The position numbers and the translations under genes are program-made. From contig JAGUCH010000001.1 of NCBI GenBank assembly GCA_019096065.1, positions 186,001-250,000 on the forward strand: a stretch of 64,000 nt of DNA, given 5' to 3'. Source of the stretch: Paracyclopina nana. Its lineage: Eukaryota; Arthropoda; Copepoda; Cyclopoida; Cyclopettidae. Shown here one piece after another: positions 12,240 to 24,400 of the stretch (position 1 is its first letter; the number at the start of each line of letters is the position of its first letter). A model generated the notes under the pieces. It had not been told where the DNA came from. It saw only the letters and a list, made by a program, of their open reading frames with translations, and ran no database searches.

Positions 12240-12890
12240 ATATTTGATAAGGTGATAGTGAGAGCTCAGTGAAATTTGGTGAGCACAGTGAAATCTCAGT
12301 GAGATTTGGTGAGCACAGTGAAATCTCAGAGGTTATTTGATCGCAAGGAATAATTATGTGTGGATTGTGAGTGCATGAGCAAATGCACTTTTTAAAATGT
12401 GTGGGTAAATTGAGTGTGAGAGCACATCAAAGGGTGTGTGAACACATAGAAGAAATCGAGTTTGAAAAAATCGGGTGTTTAAGCACATTGAGTGTGCGGG
12501 CACATTGAGCATGTGAGCATATTTAGCGTTTGAGCACATGAGTGTGAGATGCACAGTGAGTTTGTGAGTACATTGAGTATGTGAGTACAATGAGTATGTG
12601 AGTACAATGAGTATGTGAGCACAATGAGTATGTGAGCACAATGAGTATGTGAGCACAATGAGTATGTGAGCACAATGAGTATGTGACCACAATGAGTATG
12701 TGACCACAATGAGTATGTGAGCACAATGAGTTTGTGATGAGTTTGTGAGCATGCTGAGTTTGTGAGCATGCTGAGTTTTTGAGCACTATGAGTTTGTGAG
12801 CACAATGAGTTTGTGAGCATGCTGAGTTTGTGAGCATGCTGAGTTTGTGAGCACTATGAGTTTGTGAGCACAATGAGATTGTTAGGACAT
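12240..12890. repeat. 17-bp satellite array (GTGAGCACAATGAGTAT type)
   Basis: The core at about 12540-12890 is tandem 17-bp units with variants GTGAGTACAATGAGTAT, GTGACCACAATGAGTAT and GTGAGCATGCTGAGTTT. A degenerate forerunner with GTGAGCACAGTGAAATCTC units precedes it. Since 17 is not a multiple of three and the unit has no stop on the - strand, all three - strand frames stay open and each spells the same repeated 17-residue peptide. Confidence 0.93.
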
Positions 12891-13699
12891 TGAAAGTATG
12901 AGACACCTAGGAATAATTCAGCACCCAAATTGTGTTGGTATACCTGCAATCTTATGAGATTTGGTGCAATTTCAGCAACCAGTATTCATGGCTTTTTCGT
13001 CGAAAATATGGATGTTTTTGATTAATTAAAGGCAGTGGATGCTTAAAAACCGACTTACTTTCCATTTTCTAGCTGAGGTTAGAATAGCACATCTTCCTTG
13101 TCTTCGCTACGCTCGGTTGGAAAAAAAATTACTCGGCTCTCAATTTTTAAACTTTCTGGCATTTTTCTTGAGGCCAAACTTTTGATTAATCATTTTTTCA
13201 GCGCAACCAAGCAAATTCATCTCACGCAACCTTTCATAGTAAAGCTTCACTTTTTTAATCATTGGTAAAATTTGCTTATTCTCTCTTTTATTTAGTTTGC
13301 ATTTGATCAATTGTTAAAAAAAGAAAGGACCAACTTTTATTCTTACTTACTTTTCAGATTTTGCAGAAAGCAACTAAAATTGCCCAAAAAATACTTATTT
13401 TGGAGGGGAAAATTGAATGACGTTTTTTCAATGCCATTTTACCCCAGAGTGCATGATCACAATTTCAAACCAAGTTGTGTGCGGTGGGGTATCAAAAACA
13501 AGCCAATTTTCTCGTCTCACTCCATGAAAATTGGGCCAAGTTCTCAATTGAAGGCAAAATTGTTGACATTATGCAGTGCCAAAGCCTGGAAAATTGCCTC
13601 AAATTTTCAGTACGTTTTTTCCTTTGGTATAAATCTGCTTCAGTGTAATTAGCTCATTTCCTTTTACTGCCATAATAATTCAAGGAGAAAGTGTCTTCT
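12891..13699. other. intergenic AT-rich DNA, no gene seen
   Basis: One frame of 113 codons (13311-13652, +) is open but has no recognisable motif, a non-ATG-like context and AT-driven composition. I see no supported feature. Confidence 0.5.
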
Positions 13700-14225
13700 T
13701 TTAAAACATTTAAAGTGTGATCCATAAATAACCAGACAACTTAATTACTATGAATTATTAATTTATTTCAACTCTTATAAACCATAAATTATAATAAATA
13801 ATTTAAACTATTATAAATCATAAAGTATCAATAAACAATTTAAACTCTTAGAATTGATAAATTATTTTTAAAACATTTAGAGTGTGATTCATAAATAACC
13901 AAACAAATTAATTACTATGAATTATTAATTTATTTCAACTCTTATAAACCGTAAATTATAATAAATAATTTAAACTATTATAAATCATAAAGTATTAATA
14001 AACAATTTTAAACTCTCAGAATTGATAAATTATTTTTAAAACATTTAAAGTGTGATTCATAAATAACCAGACAGCTTAATTACTATAGATTATTATTAAA
14101 TAATTTAAATTCTTATAGACCATAAATCATAACAAATAATCTAAGTTCTAAGAATTAATTAATTATTAATAAATTACTTAAACTCTTAGAAATGATAAAT
14201 TATTGAAAAATAATTCAAACTATTT
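13700..14225. repeat. about 167-bp AT-rich tandem repeat, three copies
   Basis: Each copy begins AAAACATTTARAGTGTGAT and contains ACCAGACA/ACCAAACA, then TTAATTACTAT and an AATTTAAACT-rich tail. Copies start near 13703, 13869 and 14037. The first two are nearly identical and the third is shortened and diverged. It is almost pure A/T. Confidence 0.85.
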
Positions 14226-14529
14226 TTCGGCCAAGTTTGCTTAATTTAAACAAATGTTTACTAATGGAATTAAAAGTCATTTTTATTCCCTTTTAAAAAT
14301 ACATTTTTTAAGTTAAAATAGTGCAGGTATTTTGTAGTCTTTTGGTTGGTGTGACATTTGAGAAGGTCTAAGCTGTTTATGAGCTTTGAAGGTAGAATAA
14401 CAATATTTGCCACAGTGTGTTTGGTGGGGATTATGATCACCTGCCTGATGGGCAAATATTTGACCACAATGTCATCTGTTTTGTGTGAACTCTATAAAAT
14501 CAAACAAAAATGAACATTTTACATGAGCA

Positions 14530-14601
14530 TCCCACATGGTCTAATGGCTAGGATACCTGGCTTTCACCCAGGAGGCCCGGGTTCAATTCCCGGTGTGGGA
14601 G
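14530..14601 (+). tRNA. tRNA-Glu (anticodon TTC)
   Basis: The acceptor arms TCCCACA (14530-14536) and TGTGGGA (14594-14600) pair fully and are followed by discriminator G at 14601, as usual for tRNA-Glu. The anticodon stem is CCTGG/CCAGG with loop CTTTCAC, so the anticodon is TTC (14563-14565). The B-box GGTTCAATTCC is present in the T arm. The gene stands alone, has no intron and is followed by a T run. Confidence 0.97.
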
Positions 14602-14604
14602 AAC

Positions 14605-14614
14605 TTTTTTTTTT
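14605..14614 (+). terminator. RNA polymerase III terminator of the tRNA gene
   Basis: A run of ten T residues begins four bases after the tRNA discriminator base, the standard Pol III stop signal. Confidence 0.85.
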
Positions 14615-14809
14615 CTTTTTTAATTGACCCGCATTAGGGCTGAATTTGCATTAACCACCGCCAGTTTGGCGAGAAAAGTGAATAAAGGGGCAGCAGGGGG
14701 CTGCACATGCCGCTCTTTTGATGTGTCGATTTCAAAGGGAAAACTACTGTGCATTCTAAAGCCCCTGAATACCAGAGAACCGCCAATTACATTTTTTTCA
14801 TTTACTTAT

Positions 14810-15050
14810 TTTAATTTTTTATTTATCTTTTATTTATCTTTTTTAGGAATTTGTTTTGGGACCTTTTATTGGCTTTAATTTTTTTTATATCTTTTTTCTC
14901 GGAGCTTTTTGGGTGTTTTTAGGATTTTTTTGGTATTTTTTTGGCACCTTTTTTTGGTTTTAATGTTTTTATCTTTTTTCTCGGAGCTTTTAGGGTGTTT
15001 TAAGGGATTTTTTTAGTATTTTTTTTTGGCTTTTTAGCTTTTATTTTTAC
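14810..15050. repeat. T-rich imperfect direct repeat
   Basis: Two or three copies of a block of about 100 bp recur, with the order GGTTTTAAT, ATCTTTTTTCTCGGAGCTTTT, GGGTGTTTT and AGGATTTTTTTGGTATTTTTTTGGC. It is low complexity and non-coding. Confidence 0.7.
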
Positions 15051-15795
15051 AGGGCCTAATTTTTTCAGCTGTGTGAGTTTTGTACATTATGTTCCTCAAA
15101 GACCAAAAAAATAACGATTTTCATAGTTATTTGCAAACAACATTTCAAAGGAGTTGACTTTCAAAATAAAGAATTTAAGATTAAAAATTTTTGAATTTTT
15201 TTTTTAATTAAATGGAAATCTAGTTAATTTCTTACTAAGATTGGAAAATTCAGCAAAAGTTATTATTATTAAAAAGGTATAATGTTATTATTGAAAAAAG
15301 GAAATCGGATATTTATAAAATTGGGTCTATTTCAAGCATGCTAAAGCTTGTTTTTGAGCTAAGCATTCATCTTAGCTAATTTTAAAATCAGTTTGAAGAT
15401 TTTCAAACAAAAACATTTGGTTTCCCGGATTTTCCAAATTTCAGTAGTTGCCCTTCTCTGCGCGTTGAGGTCTGTAGAAATGGGTAACCCAATAATGATG
15501 CCACCCACCTCGAGGTTTTGGCAAATACAAATGCAAATAGGAACGAAAATGGACAATAACAATTGACCCCATAGAAGAAACAACCATGAGCATTGAGGGA
15601 AAGTTTGGTTTCTCACGATTTTCTCCTAAACAGCTCCTTAATTAGAGTCTGACCCCCAAAAAATAAAGAGAGCTTTTATTCACTCATTTTTCAATATAAT
15701 AATTAATTCAAATTAGCATTAATTGTTGAGAGTTGAAAATGTTCTCCTTTTTTGCTTAACCAGATTTTGAAAAATGCAAAATAGTGCTGTTTTTT
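15051..15795. other. intergenic AT-rich DNA, no gene seen
   Basis: No convincing frame, RNA gene or repeat. Confidence 0.5.
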
Positions 15796-16283
15796 GCACA
15801 GTGGAGTATTTCCAAATCACAGTGGATCAAAAAGTCGATTTTACGCGCACGAGAAATTACGTCAAATCGCAGATTTCCGATTTTAGCACCCATTTTCAGT
15901 TTCTAATTTGTATGACTTCTAGGCTATCTAAAGAGCACAAATTAATGTTAATTGAGAGATAAAGATTCAAATTTTGGCAAGGAAGCATGATTTTGGGGTA
16001 AATGTTGATTTTGGAGAATTAAGTCGAACAGCAACTTTTCACAATTTGAGAAAAAATTGAATCGCCCATAACTTTTGATTCCAAACGACTCCAATTGAGT
16101 GACCAAGTCAGGGAAGTCAAGCTAATAGCATGAATTGATAATCCACCAGAATTGGCTGCTCTTACTTGCTCTCCCGGGTGCCAGGATGCAATATTTTTAG
16201 CTTACAGCCAATAAGAAAAGGTGCTACGTTGATTTCGCGACTTTTTTCCGTGCGCGTGAAATCGGCAAATAAACCCACTGTGC
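15796..16283. mobile_element. 488-bp element with GCACAGTGG ends
   Basis: The left end is GCACAGTGGAGTATTT and the right end, read inward, is GCACAGTGGGTTTATTT. A further shared inner block, CGATTT(t/c)ACGCGCACG, lies about 45 bp in on the left and 18 bp in on the right. Outside the ends, TGCTGTTTTTT occurs on both sides (15785-15795 and 16287 on), perhaps a target duplication with three extra bases on the right. No transposase frame is present. CACAGTG-type ends are known in Transib-related transposons, but the expected 5-bp duplication is not visible. Confidence 0.6.
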
Positions 16284-16319
16284 AAATGCTGTTTTTTTGG
16301 TGAATCTTTTTAAAAATTC

Positions 16320-16400
16320 ACAAAAAAATTAAAGTCTTTAAAAAAATTAAAGTCTTTAAAAAATTAAAGTCTTTTAAAAAAATTAGTCTTTTAAAAAAAA
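16320..16400. repeat. ATTAAAGTCTTT(A)n short tandem repeat
   Basis: Four consecutive units of AATTAAAGTCTTTTAAAAA with varying A-run length. Confidence 0.8.
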
Positions 16401-17269
16401 ATTAATTTTAATAAACTGATACAAGTAGTTCATACAATAGTTAAATAAGGCTAACTTATCATAAATTGGACTTTTTAAAAAAAAGTTTTTTCCTAGTTTT
16501 TTTTAAAAAATGTGCCAAAAAACGTGAAAAAAAGCCAATTTTCTGCGGTCAGACTGTTAGAGTAAATTCTGACAAGTTCAACCCTTTTTAATTTTTCACT
16601 AGAGCAGCTGGCTGGCTCAAAATTACCGTCATTATGATTATACTGATCAGGTTCACTTGGGCAGGAAGCAATTTGCACTCGGATCTCAAAAAGTGATTCA
16701 CACTTTTCCCGTCAAAAAAGAGCTAACACAAAACACTCACCCTTACTTCTTTGAAAACTAGGCAAACAATAAGCTGAACTAGTTTATTAATTTCAAATTA
16801 GATTTATTTAAAATAAGTCATGTAATCATTTATCCTCCATTAGAATCATTATTATTATTATTTTAAGTTTTGTCAAAAATATCAATAAAAAATCCCCAAC
16901 TTTTCTAAATGAAAAAGCCCTTAAAAATCAATTATTGACAGCCGACAAAAAAAGCAAATCAAAACAAACAGTTCAACCAAAATTATCAATTTTGCCATTA
17001 AAAAATCCACTTTTTTAAAAAAAATTGTGACGCCCTGAAAAACCAGTCAATTTTTGTCATCTGAGAAAAAGTCCAAAATATCTTTATTCAATAGTACCAA
17101 AAGTTTCAATTTTGCCCAATAAAAAAATTCCAAATTTTCCCACTTGAAAAAATTCCAGAAAAAGTTTTGGCCGCTCAAAAAAACCCTCATTATTTGGATT
17201 TTATCAGTGTGCTTATCTCATTAGAGAAGAGGCTATCCAGTTTTAAATTGTCTTATCAGTCTGCTGCAG
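16401..17269. other. AT-rich DNA upstream of gene A
   Basis: No gene seen. The stretch contains many A/T homopolymer runs and then passes abruptly into the CpG-rich block upstream of gene A. Confidence 0.5.
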
Positions 17270-17565
17270 CAAGAGTTGTTGGCCGCGCTAACCCTTTTAG
17301 CTTTAGCAACAAAAGATTTCTCCCTCTGCGCCCACCGTGGCCGTGCCGTGGTCACTCCTCACCTGTTGCCACAAGACGCGCGCGCACTGGTCTCCGCGCC
17401 GGTCGGCGCGCGCACGCGCGCCTCTCCTCAGGTGAACGCGCGCGCGCGCGCGTGATAAACCAGGTAGAGGCGAACCATGCTTGCGCTCAGACGGCTCAGT
17501 GCTACCAACTTGAGTTCAGTGTTCGGACCTGTTTCAACTTGATAAAGGTGCCAAAGGTGCAAATC
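17270..17565 (+). promoter_or_regulatory. CpG-rich promoter/5'-UTR region of gene A with alternating CG tract
   Basis: Base composition switches from AT-rich to strongly GC- and CpG-rich near 17,280. Alternating C/G runs occur at 17376-17385, 17405-17420 and 17438-17451, the kind of purine-pyrimidine alternation that can form Z-DNA. The block leads straight into the GC-rich first coding exon and probably holds the promoter and 5' UTR. Two TCAGT pentamers (17495, 17516) resemble arthropod initiators, but the start site cannot be fixed. Confidence 0.55.
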
Positions 17566-18432
17566 ATGGCCATGGCCGCCCTGGCCACGCCCCCACACGC
17601 CCACATTGAGCAGCTGCCCGAGGAGGGCGGCGGCGCCCCGAGCATCGTGGCCGAGTGGCTGGCGTTCCTCCAGCTGGGCCATTACGCCGGTTCCTTTCTG
17701 GATAACGGCTACGACGACCTCGAGACGGTCAAGCGGATCGGGCCCGAGGACCTGGACGCGATCGGGGTGGCCTCGGTGCATCACCGGGCCTTCCTCTTGG
17801 ACGCGGTGCGGGTGTTGCGCGAGCAGGGCGCGGCATGGGTCTACTTGCTACTAGGCGCCTCCGCAGAGTCCTCTCAGCCCCCCTACGTTGGGCGCCATGT
17901 AGTAGAATGGGACAACCAGGACCGAGTCTCGGCCAGCTCGGGCATCGCCTCCGCCAACTCGTGGCTGGAGGAGCCCGAGCTCTCGGGGTCCTCCTGCGAC
18001 CACGAGGCCTCAGCCGCAGCTGCCCCGCGGGCCCGTAGGCCCTCGTCTCAGCGGAGGTCCCGGGCCCGGGGCCCGAGCACCACGCCCTCGGCCTCGGCCG
18101 CCACCGAGGTGACCTACTGCCCGAGCAGCTCGGACACGTTGTCGGTGATCACCTCCATCTCGCGGAAAACTGTGACCGTGCCCTGCGAGCCCGCCAGCCC
18201 GAGGGCCCCCCGGGGGGGACCCGATGTCATCCAACGGGCCTCGTTCCCGCAGCAGCAACATCACACCATTGTGAGGGCCCAGCTGCATCAAATCCCGCCC
18301 CATTTGATGCACTTGACCATGAGGCCACCGCCTGTGAACGGGATTAACCCGTTGCATTTGAGGATGCTAGTCAGGGAAAAGCTGCTGGATGAGGGCATTC
18401 GCCTCTCAGCTCATCCCTACACGTCGGCTCAG
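17566..18432 (+). CDS. gene A coding exon 1 (SAM domain and PY-motif segment)
   Basis: It is 867 nt, 289 codons and phase 0, with donor CAG|GTAGGG. GC- and CpG-rich composition contrasts with everything downstream. It carries the SAM domain, a low-complexity linker and the LSAHPYTS segment at its very end. Confidence 0.88.
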
Positions 18433-21400
18433 GTAGGGAACTGAGCTCAGTCTCATCATTGATCTAGGCTCTAGTTAAGCTAGGCTCTTCGGAGGCTCAT
18501 AGCTCAGCAACTACTGAGCATGTTTGAGCCAAACTTGGCAGGATTTGCCAGTTGATCCTCATCATTGCTCATGGTAAAATTCATCCGGATTGAAGGATGT
18601 TTTGTAGAGGCCAGTTTTTCCCATTGTTTAAGTTAAGCAAAGCTGCCTTGCTGCACGTTTTTAATGGCCTCGGATCTCTAACTCAGATGGCAGCACTGAA
18701 GAATCTTGCCAAGTTAGCTTCCAATCGGCTCAGCAATTGCTTATCTATTAGCTTCGAAGAGCCTTAGGTTCAGAGAGCCCTGCTTAGCTTCAAAGAGCCA
18801 TGCTTAGCTTAAAAGAGCCTTGCTTAATTTAAAAGAGCCTTGCTTAATTTCAAAGAGCATTGCTTTAATTCAAAGAGCCTTGCTAAGCTTCAAAGAGCCT
18901 TGCTTAAATTCAAAGAGCCTTGCTTAATTTCAAAGAGCCTTGCTTAAATTCAAAGAGCCTTGCTTAACTTCAAAGAGAATTGCTTAAATTCAAAGAGCCT
19001 TGCTAAGCTTCAAAGAGCCTTGCTTAACTTCAAAGAACTTTGCTAATCTTGAAAGAGCCTTGCTTAACTTCAAAGAACCTTGCTTAATTTCAAAGAGCTT
19101 TGCTTAAATTCAAAGAGCCTTGCTTAACTTCAAAGAGCCTTGCTTAATTTCAAAGAGCATTGGTTAAATTCAAAGAGCCTTGCTTAACTTCAAAGGGCAT
19201 TGCTTAACTAAAATTAGAACGGGCTTTTACTCTTGAATTGGCCCTTTGAGGCTCTAATGAGAGCTTGAAAGCTTTATATTATTAGTAGTGAAAGTGAGCT
19301 ACTGAGCTTTGGAATTGCCCTGAAAGCAACAAATAAGCCTTAACTAGCCAACTTGGATGTTATAGCAACATCTCAGTAGTTTTTTTTGCCCAAATCGTTG
19401 AGACAAGAAACTTTTATCATGGTGTGTGTGTAGTTGTCACTTGAAAAGAGGCAAAGTTAGACGAGCTGGCAAAATTGGTTGGTGAGTGCAACCTGACCTT
19501 TTTCGATCCTTCCTCACGTTCTGCGTGTAATTGAACTCCAGCCCTGAGAAACCGCCTCAAAAAGAGAAGAGTAGGCTGTCATAACTCGTTATACACACCT
19601 CACTTCCCCCTTTTCCATTTTGAATAGTTATATACATATTTTTTTCGCACTTGGATCAAATTTTCTCTCAACAAATATTCCAGCAAGTGAATTGTGGAAA
19701 AGACACTCTGATTGTCTTGCAACTTCTTTCAGTTGTTGAGTGGACATACCTGATCATTAATTCAAAGCAGAAGCTGTTTTTCTTGGGAAACATCGTCCAT
19801 TTTTTTGGGGGCACTTTTTTACAGAGTTCTCAGGGTCTAGAGGATGTCAGCAATTACCTTGGCACATGGCAAAATTGGACGGAAATTCCAAGCGTTTGAT
19901 AGATGGCGCCATTTCCAATATAATGAAGGATGTACTGTAAAGAGCCGCTGGCCATTTCAGCAAAATGGCTCTCACCGATAGTATGGCAAGCATTTTGCAT
20001 GCTGGCCATACTTGCTCCAAGCCTATTAGCAGCCAAATTCTGCCTTCTTTGATCATCATCGTTGCTCTCGATGAAGTGTTAACTACTTAGTGAAGCTCAA
20101 AGGAGGGAAGCAGCTCAATTCTACGCAGATGAAGTTAGCAAATTCGGGATGGAAATTCCAAGCGTTTCATAGATGTCGCCATTTACAATATTAAAAAAGT
20201 GCACTATGCAGATGAAATTAGCAAATTTGGGAATGAAATTTCTGCCATTTCCAACATAATGAAGGATGTACCATAAAGAGCCGCTGGCCATTTCAGCAAA
20301 AAGCTCTCACCGATAGTGTGGCAAGCATTTTGCATGCTGGCCATACTTGCTCCAAGCCTATTAGCAGCCAAATTCTGCCTTCTTTGATCATCATCGTTGC
20401 TCTCGATGAAGTGTTAACTACTTAGTGAAGCTCAAAGGAGGGAAGCAGCTCAATTCTACGCAGATGAAGTTAGCAAATTCGGGATGGAAATTCCAAGCGT
20501 TTCATAGATGTCGCCATTTACAATATTAAAAAAGTGCACTATGCAGATGAAATTAGCAAATTTGGGAATGAAATTTCTGCCATTTTCCAACATAATGAAG
20601 GATGTACCATAAAGAGCCGCTGGCCATTTCAGCAAAAAGCTCTCACCGATAGTGTGGCAAGCATTTTGCATGCTGGCCATACTTGCTCCAAGCCTATTAG
20701 CAGCCAAATTCTGCCTTCTTTGATCATCATCGTTGCTCTCGAGGAAGTGTAAGCTATCTAGTGAAGCTCAAAGGAGGGAAGCAGCACAATTCTACGCGGA
20801 TGGAATTGGCAAATTTGGGATCTAAAGGCTGCAGGAACAAGGGCTGAATTTTGATCAACCGACTGACTACATTGACGTTGTAAAAGACAGCCTTTCTTCT
20901 TTCCTAATGAGCATTAATGGCCTTTCTACAACTGAGCAAAGTCAAAGATAAATCAGAGTGTCTTTTCAACAATCTCTTTGCTTGCTGGTTGATTTTGAAC
21001 TAATCAAAGCGTTAAATGGCTTATCGATGATTTCATCATATGTAGCATTTGCAATTTTGCATCCTTGAGGCTCAAGATTAATTGATACCCTTGGTTTTGT
21101 AAACCTGATTTTTCAGCATCTCTGAGAACTTCCTCCAGGTTTTTTCCCCTACATCATCTTGGTGATTTTTATTTGTTTGTGATGCTTTTTGGTTGTGGTA
21201 GAACATTACATGTTACATGTTTTGTGTGTGGGTGTTCAACTACACAAGAAGTTTACTACATGTTTAACTGTCATCTTTTGGTAAGGTGACAAAACAGGGT
21301 TCAAGGCTTCAAAATTGGAATATGGCATACAGTGCACCAGCTTGTTTTGAATTTTCAAATTCTTTTAGCCTTGGTGAGGAAAAGTCTAGATTTTGGCTTT

Positions 21401-24400
21401 TATTGAAAATTGACAGTTGGAATCTTTTGAATTTTTGAAAGGCAGTTACCAGAGTGTTTATAGACATAATCACCTTGAGCAGGTTTCAATGGCCAAACTC
21501 CTCCCCCTTTTTCAACTCCCAAAGAGGACACTCTTGCAAAAGGTGTCGATTTCATCCTTGAGTGAATCTCAATTACATGGAGGATATCGTAACTTTGACC
21601 CCCCCTGCATAGTTTATGACCCCAAATATTGGCATATAGACAGTAAAATTTACTGGGCCCTAAAAGAATCCCATCATGATTTTTGCAAGCGTGGCTGAAC
21701 CATATACTTTATTTTGTACAATTTTTCCTGTCCAAATCACATTTGCATTCAGTCTGGTTTTGAATAAATCAGTTGATGCCACCTTCATCACATTTGCCAT
21801 CAGCTTTTTGTTCAAAAAATGCCATATGATTTGGTTTGTTCTTTACAATGCCCAATCAGGTTGACAAATTTACAACATCCCTAAGTAAATATCATAATTT
21901 TAAGCGTTGTTTAAATTCATTGAAAGTATTATTTAAGCAATGCCACGAATCAAAACTTTGAAAAAACATTGCTTACCAAACAATATTACTTCACTTTTAG
22001 ACACTTAAAAATTACTTGAGACACACACTTAATGCATTTGACGTCAGCATTTTGATCATTCAATATCGTTATTTAAATATCTTTTTCAAATCATTGAAAG
22101 TATAATTCAACAACTTTCACAACTTAAAAAAGAAGCCATTGTAACTTATATTTAAGGCACTTTATACCGACTTAAGCACTATTGGCTTGCGTACATTTAA
22201 AAAAGTGTATACATTTTTTTTGCCGCAATGTCATTTCCACTCAGTCTGGTTTTGATTAAAACAGTTGCAAACACACTTGATACATATGCCATCAGATTTT
22301 TCACCTAGAAATGCCAGCTGATTCGGTTTGTCCCCCCAAATTTCCCATCTGGCTGCCTTTTTCCCAACATCAACTGTCGATACTCGATAGTACTTGCAAT
22401 AGTAGTTGTGGCCTAGTTTTTCATAGCAATAAGATGACTTTTAATGGCTTTATGCCTTGACGTGTGCTCTTTACACCATACTTCCTGTCATTGCCCAAAG
22501 GCAAACCAACAAAGTTCTTCTTTCTCATGCTTTTTGGCCGTAAATCTTTACAACTAGTTGCTGCTGCCTTTCACCTTCAGCAAATATCTTTATCTATTAT
22601 AAAACCAAATTTGGATACCATATTTCTTGTGGGAAAAAGAGTGGATGTGTTTGACATTTTGGAAATTGCCAAATTTTTGACAGGTTTGAGAGTGCTACAC
22701 AAAATAGCAGCATTGAGCTCCTTCTTCTTCACAAGAACACCAAAAGAAGAAGTTTTCATTGCGTAAGTGCAATTTCCGCGCTTGAATGGACCGCACTGTG
22801 CATTGTACTACTACACAGTTTTGGGGCTGATGTGACAAAAGAAAAACTTTCTATGATATCTTGGCATAAAGCTCTGTGAAAAACTGACTTTAAAAGATTC
22901 CTGTTCAAATCATTTTTTTTTTCCTTTTTCTTTTTTTGAGCCAGTGCTTTTAAAACTTACCCTCTAATGGAAATTGAGATATGAGGACTTAAATCAATAT
23001 CTGGGGTCTAAGGAGGACTTACAGCAAATATTTGTAATCATAATAGGACTTTAAGAAATATATTGTGTCATTTAAAGAGGACTTAAAAATATATTTTGTT
23101 ATATTAAGAGGACTTAAAGAAAAGAAATGTATTTTAAACAATTTGTGGGCTTTTAAGAAAAGTTCTTTAAGTTTGGCTAAAATGTACAATAGGGACTTAA
23201 AAAAAGTTGGCCTAAGCTTAAATTTTTTTGAGTGCTTCAACATTGACTAGAGTTTCAAAAAATAATTTGTGGGCTTCTAAGGAAAGTTAGATGTAAAAAT
23301 TGTGGACCATTTTTATAAGCTAGTTGTGGGCTTTTAAACTTAAAAGCTTAGAACACTAAGTATGGCCTTAAAAAGTAATTTCACTGATGTTGGCTTCACA
23401 AATTAGGCAGATTTTCAAAGCCATGACATCTGGCTTTGGAAGAAATTTGTGGGCTGGAACAAAAAGATGGGAAAAGTTGATTGACATCACCAAACGTTGT
23501 GGTTATGTTTCCTTGGGCTTCTGTTTTGCTTCTTCGTGAGCTGGGATGACTGATTGGCTTAGATCTCACCTTGCTAACTACCCAATGATTATGCCCAAGG
23601 GCAAAAAACTACCAAATTGTTATTGTTGTGGCCACTTGCAGTAATTTTGCATAGAACTGAACAACAATCTCATTGCAAATGATTTTCCTCTCAGAACAAA
23701 ATTAAGGGCAAAAAAGGCAGGCAAGCTGGCTAATGAATATGAAAATTGGCCTGAAAAAAAATAACCATAAATCACACTTCTTCTTGCTTTTACAGGTAAG
23801 CTCCAAAGCTGATTCTCCCCAATTTTGGTTTGGGTAAGAAATCCACTAATCATTTGGTGAGCTCCAAGCCTTGATGGGGCTAATTTACACACACTAAGAG
23901 AATTCTGAGGGCTTTAGGGCAAAAAAGTGCTGATCCATTTCCACACAGTGTCTTCTGCACTATGGGCAAACTTATTTTTCTTTAAAACTCTAACAAAGCT
24001 ATTTGAGCCAGAGCAGCTCTTTTTTGGCTTTTTTTGGAAGTGAAAATGGGCTTTTTGTTTTGGTGAAATGGTCCCCAGTGTGACCTAGTATGGGCAATAC
24101 TGCAGACCTTACTGATTAATGCACCCACCTTCTTCAAACGGTCCATCTAGCCACTAGTCACTTTTTGAGGGGAATATTTTCCTCTGGTAACACCTTTTTC
24201 CTTTTGGTGTTACTCCAAAAAGCTCCACTTTTCATATTTCCTCTTTAATCTTCAACTTAAGCTGTGTTAAGAGCCATTATTAGCTTTTGTTCTGGTAACA
24301 CCTTTTTATTATTGCGTTACCCCAAAAGAGAAGCCTTCACTTTATCCAATACTTTTTGAGTTAAGGCCCATAAATCTGCTTTTGATTCAGGAAAGAGTTT

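Noticed and set aside
12354-12906. Three overlapping - strand open frames
   Set aside because: All spell the same 17-residue repeat from the 17-bp satellite; no start context or splice support.
17167-17565. N-terminal extension of gene A to 17167
   Set aside because: The extended frame begins with TTG and has no ATG before 17566; the region is GC-rich 5' UTR.
8790-19207. Tandem arrays considered as CRISPR
   Set aside because: Units are contiguous without unique spacers, and the DNA is animal nuclear.
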